Positions 33,454-45,439 of a stretch of DNA of 64,000 nucleotides are shown one piece after another. Each line of letters starts with the position of its first letter. Position 1 is the stretch's first letter. Source of the DNA: Apostichopus japonicus (taxonomy: Eukaryota; Echinodermata; Holothuroidea; Aspidochirotida; Stichopodidae); the NCBI RefSeq assembly GCF_037975245.1, contig NC_092569.1, positions 17,405,501 to 17,469,500 of the forward strand, written 5' to 3'. The position numbers and the translations under genes are program-made. The notes beneath the pieces are model-generated. The model was not told the DNA's origin. It made no database searches and saw nothing but the letters and a program-made list of their open reading frames with translations.

Positions 33454-36400
33454 GTTTATGGTATTGGGGATATGAAGTGTACGAATAAGATCATGCACCG
33501 TCATAATTATGTGCTGTAACATTTCTTCTTCGTTAAAGGGCATGAAGACTCGCACAAAAAGAAACGTCTTATGCCGGTAATTTGACCTAGTTTCGAATGA
33601 GGTGTAACAGAAGTGTTAAACACCACCATCAATCCCAGAAAATACACACACAGCTTGCGTTAATTAGACACTAGTGTACTGACAGTACATACAGCTGCGG
33701 TCAATACCCACAGCACAGTATACAAACGATAGAGCGATGGACATCTCAGGTCCAGCTAAAGATAACAAGGTATCACGTTTCATTACTGTCTGCATATTGT
33801 AGCGACACAAACAAAACGTCACTTGCAAGCAACAGAAAATTAACTTTTTCAGATGGCCGCACGCGGTTTGGAGCGAGTCTTCAATGCCTTTAAGTAATGG
33901 CCTCCCATCAGAACAAATCAATTGCAGGGCATTAACAATTTCGTAGCCTATATCTGTTACTTTTCTCGTATAACAGAGGATTGGAATTTTAACAACAACG
34001 ATCGTTTAAAGTTATCAGCGTTACGCAAAGTATTTTCAGCTTATGATGACATTTTACAACCTTATACCACTGACACTTGAAATGTTTTATCATGTCTTTC
34101 CCTCCATGCAATACTCGAGAACATAAACGTCAATCCAGTCAATGCAGATTGGCACTAAAAATTTATGTTTTGTGTCAATTGCTTTCACATACCAAAGAAT
34201 AATGTAAACGAATAATTAACAAGACAAACATCATGAATATGTGTATGTGTGTGTGAGGGAGGGGTGGTGCGAGAGTGTTCCATAGTCCAGTCTTAAACAC
34301 AATACCAACTGTCTAGAAATATAAAAACAAAATTCATATAGGATCAAACAATTTCAGTGTCCAAAACTGAATAAAGCATATTAATTCACGTTCTGCATGT
34401 TTTCGTTTTTACTTGATAGATGGCGTAAGTTAACAAAACTGAAATTCAGAAGATAATTGCAAGCTGCGTTTGGTAATTTAAATTTTGGTTTTTAAATGTG
34501 ATAACAGATTCCTTTTTTTTTGGGGGGGGGGGTGGAGACCCTTCCCTACTTCCCCCAACATGTCTTAGGTCAACCGTCCAACAATGTTTTCTAAGCCCAA
34601 AACTCAATGCTAAGAATGTATGAAGACTAAGAACTAAACATCCAAAACAATCTTACGCATCTATGTTGGCAAGTTCCGAAAATAGATCATAAATTTCCAA
34701 CGCATGGCAAAATCCTGCGGCTCAAAGAAACCTTTTTGTGGGCGACTTTTAGTTCCTGCCACATAGCTGGCGGACCACAAAAGTAAAGAACACAACCCTC
34801 CTCGTTATAAGGGAAGGTACTGCCTCATTGGTAGGCAATGCCTTCTTGAAGAACACGCTTCCCATGTTTATATACATTGCCCCCTAGTTAAGCATATACA
34901 GAATTTGTCTTAATATTACTTTGACACTGTTTGAAACTTTGACTTTGCAATCCTCTTAAGAGAATGTAAGATCTAGAAACAAAAATGCTGTCAGATTCTT
35001 TTTGGGTACAAACCTTGAAAACGATTAAGTATAAGAAAATGACGAATAGAAGGTTTTAGAATAGGTGGGTACGTCATGTCATATCAGGGCTCTAAGAACA
35101 AGTCAGAGAACGCGCTAGTATCTTCTGAAGATTTCCAAAATACTGTGGACACAAGTGAGAATCTGAGTACAACTACCAGAACAAAGCCAAGACCCCATTG
35201 CAATAACTTGTACAACCGATTGCTGTCTACTCCTTGTTACCTCAAGGTACTTTTATCTCCAAGTTTAGTAAAGAACAACTTACAGAACAATTCTCTCAAC
35301 AATGACGTACCAAGTTTTGCTAACATAGTATTATCTGTCATATTTAAAGTTTATTATTCCAAATGCAACTGCCCATATATCATGATTAAACTGAATCGCA
35401 CTGATGAAAAAACTCCTAGTTTGTCTGAAAAAAATTAGACTTTTAAATCTACAGATCGTTGCTTCCCCACCCACCCCCCCCCTCCCTCTCATGCCATTGT
35501 TTCATACATACAACTTAAAGCATCAACCATTAAGTCTTCTAGCATTGCTTCTCAACAACTGACTTTTTGCATACAAACTTATCATATTAGTGTTATCTCT
35601 CACAGGACAGTGGTAACTGATTAAATTATTAACTTGTACTTGCTCTTAGAAATTATCTGCAGTGTAAAGCAAAGTTATGCAATCTTGCTGAGTCATGGTT
35701 TGTAATTTGCTAGCATTTTATCTGAGTATGATATGTATCACACATTATTATTACAACCTGCCTAATAGCTGTCACTGATATACTAGTGTAAATGCTTACC
35801 AACGCCATATAGCACAGCAAAGTTTCCTCATGTAGAATGATTAAGTATAGTAGCACATATGCACAGAGGAGGTCCATGCTTGTTGTCACCTCTACCATAA
35901 CAATAATGTAAACAAATATCACAAAACCAAAACTTGACAATAAGTGACAAGTTGCACTGTCAGCAACTGATAAACTGTTATTTACAAAAACTACAACATC
36001 ACTCCGTTTTCCAACTTGTTCGTTATTTCTAATAATCTCGTTTCGACACTATATGCATTAATGGTAAAAAAAGGAGAGTGTTGGGGAGGGGGGGGGGGAA
36101 GGGGGAGAGTGAGGCCATGAATGGGCATGGGTAAGTCAGGGTGGGAGGGTCTTGCTAACACAATAGCTGTTTAGTATAACAACATGTAGCCACTATTCAA
36201 ACCATCAACACAAAATCTTTTAAATAATAATAATTTCCTAACAAGTCCTAAGCCATTCCAATTCTCAAACAATATAAACAAAGAAAGCCCTCTGGAAAGC
36301 TATATTTCACCCACTGCCATAAAACAGGATTGACTACTGCTGGTTTATGAAAATTAATATGACTATTTTCTGACTCCAAAGGAGCAATATACATATCCTC

Positions 36401-37312
36401 CTTGATAAAATCAGGTGATAAACTCAAATTTAATGAACAAATATTAATTTACTGACAAGGTCAATACTTACCAGTGGGAAGAATGTAGACCAGGGGGTTC
36501 TCAAATAGAAGACCAAATGTCTCCCTCAAAAGATTTCAATCTGGCTTTGGGAGAAAAACAAACACAAACACCCCATTTGCAGACAGACTTGCACTAATCA
36601 GATATGCAGAACCTTAAGGCCATAAACTAGAGCATCTTACAAGCCTACCCTGGCACATTACTTGATATAGGTATGGGTAAGATTTTGATTCCATCTCCCC
36701 CCCCCCTCCCTACCCCTTTTGCTCCAAATAATGATTTTCTCTGGCCCTAATAGTAATTTAATTGAGATCCCCTGGTATAGTCCAAACTATTTTTGATATA
36801 AATATATATAAATATACTTTGCACTTTTCAAAAGGAGCAAGAGGCATGTTTAGCCAAAATATCTTCTGTGAGTATTCCTCTTACTCTTCTTTTCTGCTCA
36901 TATTTCCTCGTTCCATTTCCTTCATCTACCCTTGCATTAACCAAAGGAGAGTGAATTCAAATATGCGGTATTACCATGAGTAATAAGAGGGAACAGAAAA
37001 ATGAAAAAGAGCAGGAAATTTCAAAAAGTCAATGTCAATGAATTTTTTTTTTGTTTCTTGAAAACATGATTTTCAAAAAAAGAAAAAGAAAAAAAGAAGA
37101 GTTTTCTGTAAAGTTTTCCTTCAGAAGAAAATATATCAATCTAAATGTTGTTGTTTCTATCCTGAAACACACACATTCCTATGGATGTCACTTTTCAAAT
37201 ACACACCATTGACATAGTTTTATGTGTCTCTTTCCCTGCTCTGACTGGCAAAAAAAAAACCCCCAAAAAACATCATACAATGATGACCATGGGCTTCAAG
37301 TTAAAGAGAGAG
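33454..37312. other. Region downstream of ARFGEF, no gene recognised
   Basis: About 3.9 kb after the ARFGEF stop codon (minus strand), probably 3' UTR followed by intergenic sequence. A 120-codon plus-strand frame at 35076-35438 shows no domain and is low-complexity. G or C homopolymers lie near 34521, 35471, 36085 and 36694. No clear poly(A) site was chosen. Confidence 0.5.
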
Positions 37313-37444
37313 TTAATCTGATATGTGGTAGGCCTGGCCAACTCTCAGAAGGAACTTTCTGATGATGGCACGGAGTTCTGGTCGCAGATCAAAAGTGATA
37401 ATTTCGCAGAGGAATGGGTAACAATAGGAGGCATGCTTCTTGAA
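37313..37444 (-). CDS. ARFGEF1/2: ARFGEF1/2 (BIG) last coding exon
   Basis: Acceptor TTTTCCACAG, then FKKHASYCYPFLCEIITFD, LRPELRAIIRKFLLRVG and a TAA stop after HISD. It matches the conserved C-terminal helix pair of BIG proteins (vertebrate BIG1 has a similar block ending in RRFFLRIG). The protein stops soon after this block, a little shorter than vertebrate BIG1. Confidence 0.93.
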   Translation of the reverse strand, partial: FKKHASYCYPFLCEIITFDLRPELRAIIRKFLLRVGQAYHISD

Positions 37445-37972
37445 CTGTGGAAAAATGGCAAAACAGGAAGAAAATATTCCAATGTTTGTGATAGTCAATG
37501 GAAATGTTGTGGCTTTGGTCCAAAGTTTGTTGGTTACATACTTGTTTGGATCTTACATTACCAGAATTCCTTCCCACCCCCAATCCTACCCCCTTGACAT
37601 TCTAAAGGCTGTTCAATCTCTCATGGTTTTCTTTGTATAGTACTTTCCAACAGTAACAAGTAATATCTGTCTAGAATGGGAATTGAAAAAGTGACCCAAC
37701 TTAACAAAAAATTATTTTAATATACCAGCTGAGCTATCAAAGCCTAAGTTGGAGGGAGAGACAAAGAGAGGAAAAGAAACTTTCCCACTAATTAATCTGT
37801 TTATGAGTTAATTGGATTAACAGTTTAACACATTGTCTTAGAATACTTGACACACATCAGGCCCTGTAACATGTACACATTTCAAATTTTGGCAGAAATA
37901 ACTTGCAAAGGATTGTTGAGTAGTCCTTGACAATTCCATTCTAGAATTCCTAAAATGAACAGTACAACTTAC
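37445..37972 (-). other. ARFGEF intron
   Basis: Intron of about 530 bp with nothing recognised. Confidence 0.8.
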
Positions 37973-38090
37973 CTTTTCATCCGGGAGTTTAAGAATTCGG
38001 GTAAAAATTAAGACCAGTAAAGATTTCCATGCGTTTCTGTGGCTCTCAGATTGCAATTTCAAAAAGTATTGCAAAGCAGACTTTGTAACC
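37973..38090 (-). CDS. ARFGEF1/2: ARFGEF1/2 (BIG) exon
   Basis: Encodes VTKSALQYFLKLQSESHRN and AWKSLLVLIFTRILKLPDEK. Acceptor CATATTAG, donor GTAAGT. It takes two nucleotides from the previous exon to make a Glu codon and leaves in phase 0. It corresponds to the LTSESHREAW block of vertebrate BIG proteins. Confidence 0.92.
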
Positions 38091-38702
38091 CTAATATGAT
38101 AAAAGAGAAAGGGAAAACAATACCCTCAATGAAAATAGACAATTGGATAAACAAACAGGCAGAGATACACACACACACACTCAGAGGAGAAATATTGACA
38201 AGCTCTCTTTTTGCCATCTATATATACTACCACATTTGGTGGACTTACAATGTTCTACAAATATATCTGGACTCTAACGTACTTCAGGCAAAGTTGTAAT
38301 AAACTGAGAGGAAAGTTTTCTCAATTAACAATCTAGTTACTCCCAATTTGAGCACAAACTGTCAATAAGGACTCTTGAAACCTTTCTGATCATCCTTTTG
38401 AACTTCATAATCTGGTACCATTTTCATGTAGTGACCTTTCAAATTAATTTTCTGCACACAGGGAGGTGGAGCCATGACTCAGACACCTTCCCAAGGTCAT
38501 GCCAGCTTGTACCCTTTCCTTTGGATAAAATATGGTTACCTTATAATAATCAAGAGAGGTTTGACAGTAAAACTGGGAATGACAGTATCTGAAAAATGCA
38601 CAAAGTATATAGTACATGTATCAAGATATCAACAGCCAAAGAATATCTGTCTGCATATGGCTGGTACTCTGCAGAACAGATCATTCGAAGGTGGAAACTT
38701 AC
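38091..38702 (-). other. ARFGEF intron
   Basis: Intron of about 610 bp with nothing recognised. Confidence 0.8.
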
Positions 38703-38841
38703 TCTGCAAGTTTTGAGTCAATGTCGTTTTCATAATCCTTTCTATTTTCGTCGGAATACATCTTGAAGAGTAGTCTCATGGAGCAAGCCAGACTAGAGGT
38801 CTCCTGTGTTGAGAGGTTTGGTTTATTCTTCCCTCTGAAAC
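38703..38841 (-). CDS. ARFGEF1/2: ARFGEF1/2 (BIG) exon, with possible longer form
   Basis: Encodes GFRGKNKPNLSTQETSS, LACSMRLLFKMYSDENRKD and ending DSKLAE, the FKGKSKPNLLKQET block of BIG proteins. The acceptor used for the conserved form is TGTACCCAG. Upstream the frame stays open for another 43 codons to a second acceptor (TTATAAG, exon edge 38970), and both acceptors are in the same phase. The extra residues (including EYPGATGLYSEDNEKRLSKF) are not in vertebrate BIG proteins as I know them. Either a longer isoform exists or the open frame is chance. Confidence 0.9.
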
Positions 38842-38970
38842 CTGGGTACAGTAAACGAAAGATGTCAAACTTAGAGAGACGTTTCTCATTGTCCTCCGAG
38901 TAGAGTCCAGTGGCACCTGGATATTCTGGGATCGATCCATTGATGAATTTGCAAATATTATTATGGAAAG

Positions 38971-40167
38971 CTTATAAGAAACTTTGAGTTATTAACCGTT
39001 TGACAAGAATCATTCAACTAAGGTGGAACAGAAATGAAGCTTGATAGCTAATATCATGGCAGATTTTTTTATAAAGTGTCCCACAAGGTTAGGGAATGCA
39101 GGAATTACATCACACATCTTGTCAACAGAAATGAGGTCATGGGGGTGGGGGTTGGGGGTGGGGGCACAGTAGTAGACGATTCTATAAATATAACTTTTGA
39201 GAAGCCCACTTTAGCTGTTTCAATTTAGAACCTTTAGACAAGATGGCTACAATAAATCGTAATAAGCATGTTCAGTCCACAGATTCTTTTTTTTCCCTTT
39301 CTTCCTTTTTTCGTAACCAAGAGACCGCAAGTGCCTGATTTGGGGTGGAACCAAACAAAAAAAGTAATAAATTTAGCTGTGGTTCTGGCCGTTTTGACTT
39401 TTCCAACAAATTGATTATATCTTGAACAGCATTAAGAGATAATTGACATGAGTCAGTGGTAGGGATTTTGAACAGCATGTTCAGAGAGCTCTCTCTTGTA
39501 ATGTAATGTAAATAAAATCTTATATAGCGCACTACGCCCGATGCATCTGTGCGCTTTACAAACAATCTAGAATATACAATGACATTAAACAGTAAATACA
39601 TAAAACAGTAAATACATATACCATATACAGATATATACAGGAATATGAGATCGAAAAACGATTAAAAGCACTGGTGAAGTGTTAAGCAATGAAACAGATT
39701 GACTACAAAATCTACAATTTGAATGCTGAAAATTGAAAATTCCAATTGAAGCTAGAACCTAAAAACCAACGCGACAGAACATCATAAAATCTAAAAAATC
39801 CTAGAAACCATCATTAACATGTGGCAAATCAGAGAGGCGAGATGGTATACAATAATGCTTCTTGCTTATAACTGTTCAATCCCACATCATTTTGGCTTCT
39901 TTCTTTCCCTTTATGTTGGCACAAAAAAACCACAAATCTATTCCATGTTCAAACACTAAATTCTTAGTTCACAAATAGCAGCAACAGTTACATTCAGCTG
40001 TGAACTTGGTTGTGTAAACTTTTTACAGATTGACAAGCAGGTAAGAATAGATGCATGATGCCAATAATGCAATTCTCCAGAGGGGCAGAATTTTATCAAA
40101 GAATGTCTACATATTAAGGCTTCTGAAACCTGCTGAAGCTCTTAACCATAGGAGCCTACAACCTTAC
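38971..40167 (-). other. ARFGEF intron with short repeat
   Basis: Intron of about 1.2 kb. Around 39490-39560 lies a repeat-like stretch with 'cttatatagcgcac' and 'gtgcgctttacaa', a paired motif seen in dispersed repeats of many marine invertebrates. It may be a SINE or LINE tail. The remainder is unremarkable. Confidence 0.5.
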
Positions 40168-40345
40168 CTGCCATCCTTAGCCTTTCCCTCTGGTCATTGT
40201 TGCTGTTAAAGTCTCTCGCAAACTGATGAGACTCCAGAAGGCAGTCCAAGAGGTTGAACAGCTGAGGTGTAGAAAGGAACCGGTACATTCCTCTCTCTTC
40301 ACCCTCTACCTCTGTTAAACTGGAAACTTCCTCATCAGAATAATT
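40168..40345 (-). CDS. ARFGEF1/2: ARFGEF1/2 (BIG) exon
   Basis: Acceptor CATGTTACAG, donor GTAAGG. Encodes [19 protein letters not shown], then [20 protein letters not shown] and [17 protein letters not shown]. It matches the very conserved MYRFLTSQQLFKLLDCL region of BIG1/BIG2. It enters in phase 0 and leaves with one nucleotide. Confidence 0.95.
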
Positions 40346-41095
40346 CTGTAACATGTAAAGAAAGGACATTTTTTGAGTCAAATCCCTGGGATTCAAACTG
40401 GGCATCACAATCCTGTTTAGGGTCTTTAAAATATTCTTGGGGGTTATTTACAGAGATTGGGCAAGAGCATATTATCTTATGAAAGGCAATCAGCAGAACT
40501 TGAGAGGATCTGAATGGTGACTTTAACATGGGGAAAGAAAGTAGAAAAAGAAGCTATCTAAAAAAAAAAAAAAAAAAAAAAAAGGTATTTTTTTAAAGTT
40601 TTTCTTTTCTTTCTGGGACAAAGTATTAACAAAAATCTAAGAACTGGATGCTGGCTTTTGAATGAACCAAAGCAAACCATTAAATGCAAGTGACTGTCTT
40701 TGTTGGAAGTTCACCAGATTGGTGGTCATAATAGGGGTGGATGTTGTTATATATTAAGAGTTTAGTGACATATGCAAATTAAAGAAGTTTGTGTGCAATA
40801 TGTAGATCATGTGCTCACCACCCTAAGTATTATTAACAGCTGTGCATACCTTATGCAAGGCCATGCATACCAATGTATTGTGTTTAATGATGTAATGAAA
40901 ATAAAGTACTCAGACACACTCTGGCTGTTGACCACTAAAGACCGTCTCTGGTGTACTCTATAACATGTCATTCTTGGAACCTCCCGGGTCTCTTTACACC
41001 TTTTCCAAGATATAAAATATATCGTTACATATAAACAATTTTCCAGGTTTCTCCAATGATGAGAATGTGCATTAGTTCTATTAAGTAGCACTGAC
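40346..41095 (-). other. ARFGEF intron
   Basis: Intron of 750 bp with a long A homopolymer at 40560-40583. Confidence 0.8.
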
Positions 41096-41238
41096 CTGAG
41101 CTGCTCTAAGATTTTCCTCATCTTCATGATGGCTGGTGGCAGGGAAGAAGACAATGTTATCTATTGTCTGTATGAGTTCAAGTTGCACCACGCATTGAAT
41201 AAGTAACGCTGAAAACAGTTTCTGGTCGGATGGAGATT
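41096..41238 (-). CDS. ARFGEF1/2: ARFGEF1/2 (BIG) exon
   Basis: Acceptor TTTTCTTAG, donor GTCAGT. Encodes [39 protein letters not shown] and EENLRAAQ, matching the [20 protein letters not shown] block of vertebrate BIG proteins nearly residue for residue. Confidence 0.95.
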
Positions 41239-42043
41239 CTAAGAAAATTAAATGGAGGGAGAAAAGGGGAGGAAAAAATGTAAATTACACTTGCAAGGTA
41301 TATTTGAAATGACATCCAGGCAACCAATCCCACCATCTTTCACCAAGAGCTCTTATGGTTTTCTCTAACCTTAGCCCAACTGTTTGCTCATGTCATATGC
41401 AACCAATTGCTCTCTTTTCTGCTTCTTGTCATCTGCTTTAATCTGATATTTCACTCTTTTGTTTTTGTAGAATGCAGTCTACCTTTGAAAAGAAATAACT
41501 TTCATTCCTCTAAAAATATCAGCAAAGAAGTGATTCAAAGCTCTGTTCGGAAATAAATTTATTGCCAAGTTAAATCATATCTTTATTATAAATTGTTATG
41601 CCATGTTGCCAATCTTTTGGACCTTGTATCATGGCTATACTTCTTAATGCAAAGCAATGATATCTTGCCAGGACAGCAAGCTCACCAAAAAGCATGAAAT
41701 TTAAATGAAAGCAAGAAATAAGACAGAATAATGGATGGAAAGTTTGCAAGCACTATAAGCAATGCAAACAATTTTGTTTATCTCTTCACAAAACAATATA
41801 ATCAATAGAAAGTGATGGATATCACAAACGTAGGAAATAAACTATAAATATTAGTTGATCTACGAATCACTGACTACATATTAATTATTTTAGCAAGTTC
41901 AGTCCCTGACTTTTGTCATTCTTCATGGATGCATCTTTTATCTGAAACAAATTATATAAGTAAAATATGAGCATACCAAAAAAGGAAACAAATGGCATGT
42001 AAAAACATGTTGATTACTTTCAGAGAATTGTACATAAACTCAC
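41239..42043 (-). other. ARFGEF intron
   Basis: Intron of about 800 bp with nothing recognised. Confidence 0.8.
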
Positions 42044-42203
42044 TGTGACATTCTGCAAGCCTGCTTCCTTTGCTTTCGGTACTGGTTATACTAGCTACAC
42101 TGTGTTGGCTTCCTGCCCTGTGAAGGCTTGCTTTGCGGTCTGTCTTCTCATGCTCTGTTGCAGTTGATTCATGGCCCGGATTAACAGATTTCTCTGTCTG
42201 TGG
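42044..42203 (-). CDS. ARFGEF1/2: ARFGEF1/2 (BIG) exon, variable linker
   Basis: A Ser/Thr/Glu-rich linker (PQTEKSVNPGHESTATEHEK, then HRAGSQHSVASI). Vertebrate BIG proteins also have a poorly conserved linker here, so the call rests on canonical splice sites (TTGTAG and GTGAGT), phase agreement with both neighbours (0 in, 1 out) and position. Confidence 0.82.
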
Positions 42204-43432
42204 CTACAACAATGTGGATAAACAACAAAACAAGGTAGTCTTAAAGTTTGGGTATATAAATCTCTCTATGGAAGAATCCAATTATAGTTAGTATCCTGAT
42301 AATTGATATTAATGGAGAGCCCATCTGAGGTTTATATCTTCAATATCAGTACAAAACATTCCAAGGCAAGCTTATACGAGTTATGGTTTTGATGTCTTAT
42401 TATCAGGAGTGTTAGCTCAGTGGTTAACGCCGGTGCCTTCCAATCATAAGGTCCCCAGTTTGAGTCACTCCAAGATTAATGTATGTCGTTCAGTTACAGA
42501 GTTGTTAACAATTGACATTTCATAATCATGGACGTTAATATGAATGTAAGAGAGTGACTTCGGTCAGCTTGTGGCTTTGATAAGCCAATGAGGCTTCTTC
42601 GCGAGTTCCTGCTTGCAGGAGGATCTGAAATACATACATATATACACACATCGTTTCTAACTGGAAGAATGGATGAAGTTTGTTGCCTTTCTATGATATA
42701 CAAACCACACTGTATTCTACGTTGTCTTTTCAACGTTTATTCTTTCCACGCACATATCAACCATAAGCAAAGTCTCAAAGAGATTTTCAACAGATGCAGC
42801 CAGATACAGTCTAACTTGACAAAGACAACATGTTCTTGGTCACCAAATAAGTCCAGATCATTACCTGCTAATCAGAACTTTTTACACCAGGATTGTTTCA
42901 AATTCTTGCAATACGTAATTGATTGTTTCAATAGAAGATTTGAATATACGGAAGATATCGAGAATTTAAACAGCTTTGTAAATGATATATTCCAACCATC
43001 TTCATTAAAAATTTCTTAGTTGCCTCATCATTGATAAAACTTACACTGACTACTGTAGAAGAATTATCAATTCAAAATATGACTGAATATTACATATTTT
43101 CTTCCTAAAATGAAGATATCAGGGTTTAATGAAAATGCCATGTAGTGGTAGGTGGTACATTATTATTTTATCTTTTTTCTTGGGGGTGGGGGGGGGGTGG
43201 GGTTGAGCAAAACATGCAACTGCCAAATCAAATAAGAAACATAATATATTGAACCATGGTACACAAGTTAGCGATGTCGTTTCACATTTCCCTTCTTAGC
43301 TGTTTGGGGGCAGTTCTTCACAAGATCTCTGTCACTGTAGCTCAAGAAGATGGTCAGGCTTGTGTCCTTTAACATCTAGTAACTGTCTCAATACAACTGA
43401 ATCCTAGTACAAGCAATAATAAAGTTAAATAC
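42204..43432 (-). other. ARFGEF intron with tRNA-like sequence
   Basis: Intron of about 1.2 kb. At 42407-42470 a tRNA-like stretch has an A-box-like 'tagctcagtggttaacg', matched ends GGAGTG/CACTCC, and a weak B-box-like 'gtttgagtcac'. Probably a tRNA-derived SINE. A 143-codon plus-strand frame at 42588-43019 is discussed among the rejected items. Confidence 0.5.
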
Positions 43433-43535
43433 CTGCTCCACCATTGGGACGGAATCTCTGCTCTGTCTGTCCGTTTCTGAGCTCGGTGAATCTAAGGGCT
43501 CGTTTGCCATTTCCTCCGATCTCCACGACAACAGA
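43433..43535 (-). CDS. ARFGEF1/2: ARFGEF1/2 (BIG) exon
   Basis: Acceptor TTATACAG, donor GTATTT. With one nucleotide completing a Gly codon begun in the previous exon, it encodes LLSWRSEEMANEPLDSPSSE and QSRDSVPMVEQ. It corresponds to ALLTWRP and the variable linker that follows in BIG1. Confidence 0.88.
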
Positions 43536-45300
43536 CTGTATAAGAAGACCGCAAGTTATATTACTTGATGAGAAAACATGCACTGGAGGGACATATAGAA
43601 TATTTCAAACATAGATCTGATGATTTTCAACTGTTATTCACACTGCTGTAGTAGGAATGGTGTATTACAAGAAGAGGAAAACATTTAACAGGCATTCAGC
43701 CAGGAAAACTAAGCAGAAAGATTATTCCAAATTGTGTTATTTGGGACCAGTGGAGATTTTAATACAATTTTCTTCTAGTGTGTACTAAAGCAACATTTTA
43801 AATACATTTTTTCACTTTTACAAGAAGTAAATCAGCCTCCCTTTTCTCTATGCAGTATTGTGTGAAATTTGTTAAGTAACTCTTTTCTCGAAAGATACAG
43901 GTCGATTTGCTGTACCTCTTTGGTGGGGCTTTCCTTATATATATAGATTAACTAGAGCACCAATGGTGCAGAAGCTCATACCTTTTCGAGCTAAAAAATG
44001 TAGGGCCCACAAAACTTTATGGCCCACCAAATTTCAGGCCATTTTTCATATTCCACCAATTTTGGGCCAATGAGGCCAAACATTTTAGGTTCATAGACAA
44101 ATTTATACCCCTAGCTCAAAACAGCGATACCCCCCCCCCCCATGTTAGCAGAATCCTGGCCACACCACTGGCTATAATTCCTATTTTCCCCCTTTAAATC
44201 CTATTTTACCCACTCTCTCAAGCAATACCACTGACCTACCCTATTAAACTTTCTCCCCTCTACCTGAGCAGACATAACTTCACAAGCACGCCTTCCCAAA
44301 ATTTTGGCTGGCTGCCTACATACCTCAGGCCCAAAGCCTTCTAAGAATCGGCAAGTGCTGATTGGCTATAGGGCTCTCATGCTTACAGTTCAACAGTTAA
44401 TAACAACTCCCAATCCTGCTTTAATTCCACTAACAGCCTCTGCAGAGCTTAACCACAAATGTAAACAAACACTGCAGAGACTGGGAGACAAATTAAAGGA
44501 GCTTTGGCAAAAAGGTGAAGGCTCAGATTTTTTCAAACAATGGGGATTAAATGTAATTAACTTTTGACCAAAAAATTTATTAGACATCACCTTATCCATA
44601 CACACTCCAACAATCATCAGTTCAACTTTAAATGTGATCCATCAAATCTTGAGGAGACTGAGATATTTGAAAATATTTCAAAGAATGACCCCCGATGACC
44701 CCCTAAATGACATTTGACCTCAATTTTCCGAAGACTCCTTGTAACCCTCAACCCAAGGAATGTTGTGACAATTGTTCATTATAACTGGCCATACAGTGTA
44801 AGAACGGAAGCAATTTGAAAATATAGGGCCGTGGCCCGGGCCACAAAAAACCCCTAGTTGATCTTTGATCTCAAATTCATGAACACCCTGAAGGTAAAAC
44901 TTCCATAGTACTATCGTGACACACCCTCAACATTGTACCATGGAATCTGTAGGAGAAGGATTTTGCATATTTCCACAAAATGGCCCATTACGGCCCACAG
45001 GTGACCTTTGACCCCAAATTGCGGACCATCTCTGATGGCCCTATACCCAAATGGTCCTTGTGTCCAAGTTTCATGAAATTCGATTAAACACTGTGCGAGT
45101 GGGAGCAGTTTTACCAATTGTTGACGGATAGAGTGATAGACGCCGCACTGTAACAATAGCTCACACCAGCATGCTGGTGTGAGCTAATAATAATGAAAAA
45201 GTTGTCTGCTCAATGGTGACAAGCTGTGAAGCCAGCAACACTGGCTAAAATAACTATCATTTGCTATCTTTTAAAGTAGAAGAAAGATTTTCGGTCTTAC
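43536..45300 (-). other. ARFGEF intron with decayed repeat and palindrome
   Basis: Intron of about 1.8 kb. From about 43950 to 45186 it looks like an old dispersed repeat with 'gacctttgacccc' and 'ttgttgacggatagag', motifs also seen near 6780-6960 and 61490-61650 in block B. It ends in a perfect 30-bp palindrome at 45157-45186. A C homopolymer lies near 44131. Confidence 0.5.
45157..45186. repeat. Perfect 30-bp palindrome
   Basis: Each half is TAGCTCACACCAGCA or its complement, with no spacer. It closes a decayed repeat in an ARFGEF intron and could extrude as a hairpin. Confidence 0.95.
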
Positions 45301-45439
45301 CCATGTGGTATCGTGTTCCTGAATATTTCCAGCATGCAGCGACATACCCTGTCCCAATTCTCTGGGACGAACATTGGACCGTTAGAAATGACCATGTGTT
45401 CCAAGCAGTTGGTTCCAGACCTGGCAAGTTGTTCGTTAT
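45301..45439 (-). CDS. ARFGEF1/2: ARFGEF1/2 (BIG) exon
   Basis: Encodes [40 protein letters not shown] and RNTIPHG, matching the [17 protein letters not shown] block of BIG1. The donor is GTAAGA-like. The acceptor AATGATAG has a weak polypyrimidine tract. It takes one nucleotide from the previous exon and leaves two. Confidence 0.93.

Noticed and set aside
33664-33921. An 85-codon minus-strand Cys-containing frame
   Set aside because: No recognised motif, no start context and no paralogous support.
35076-35438. A 120-codon plus-strand frame downstream of ARFGEF
   Set aside because: Low-complexity Ser/Asn/Lys content, no domain, no splice or paralogue support.
42407-42470. A working tRNA gene
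   Set aside because: The B box is degenerate and the T arm does not fold well. A SINE head or pseudogene is more likely.
42588-43019. A 143-codon plus-strand frame in an ARFGEF intron with a helical part (CFKFLQYVIDCFNRRFEY) faintly like hAT-transposase middles
   Set aside because: The similarity is weak, no catalytic motif or terminal repeats were found, and it lies antisense in an intron.
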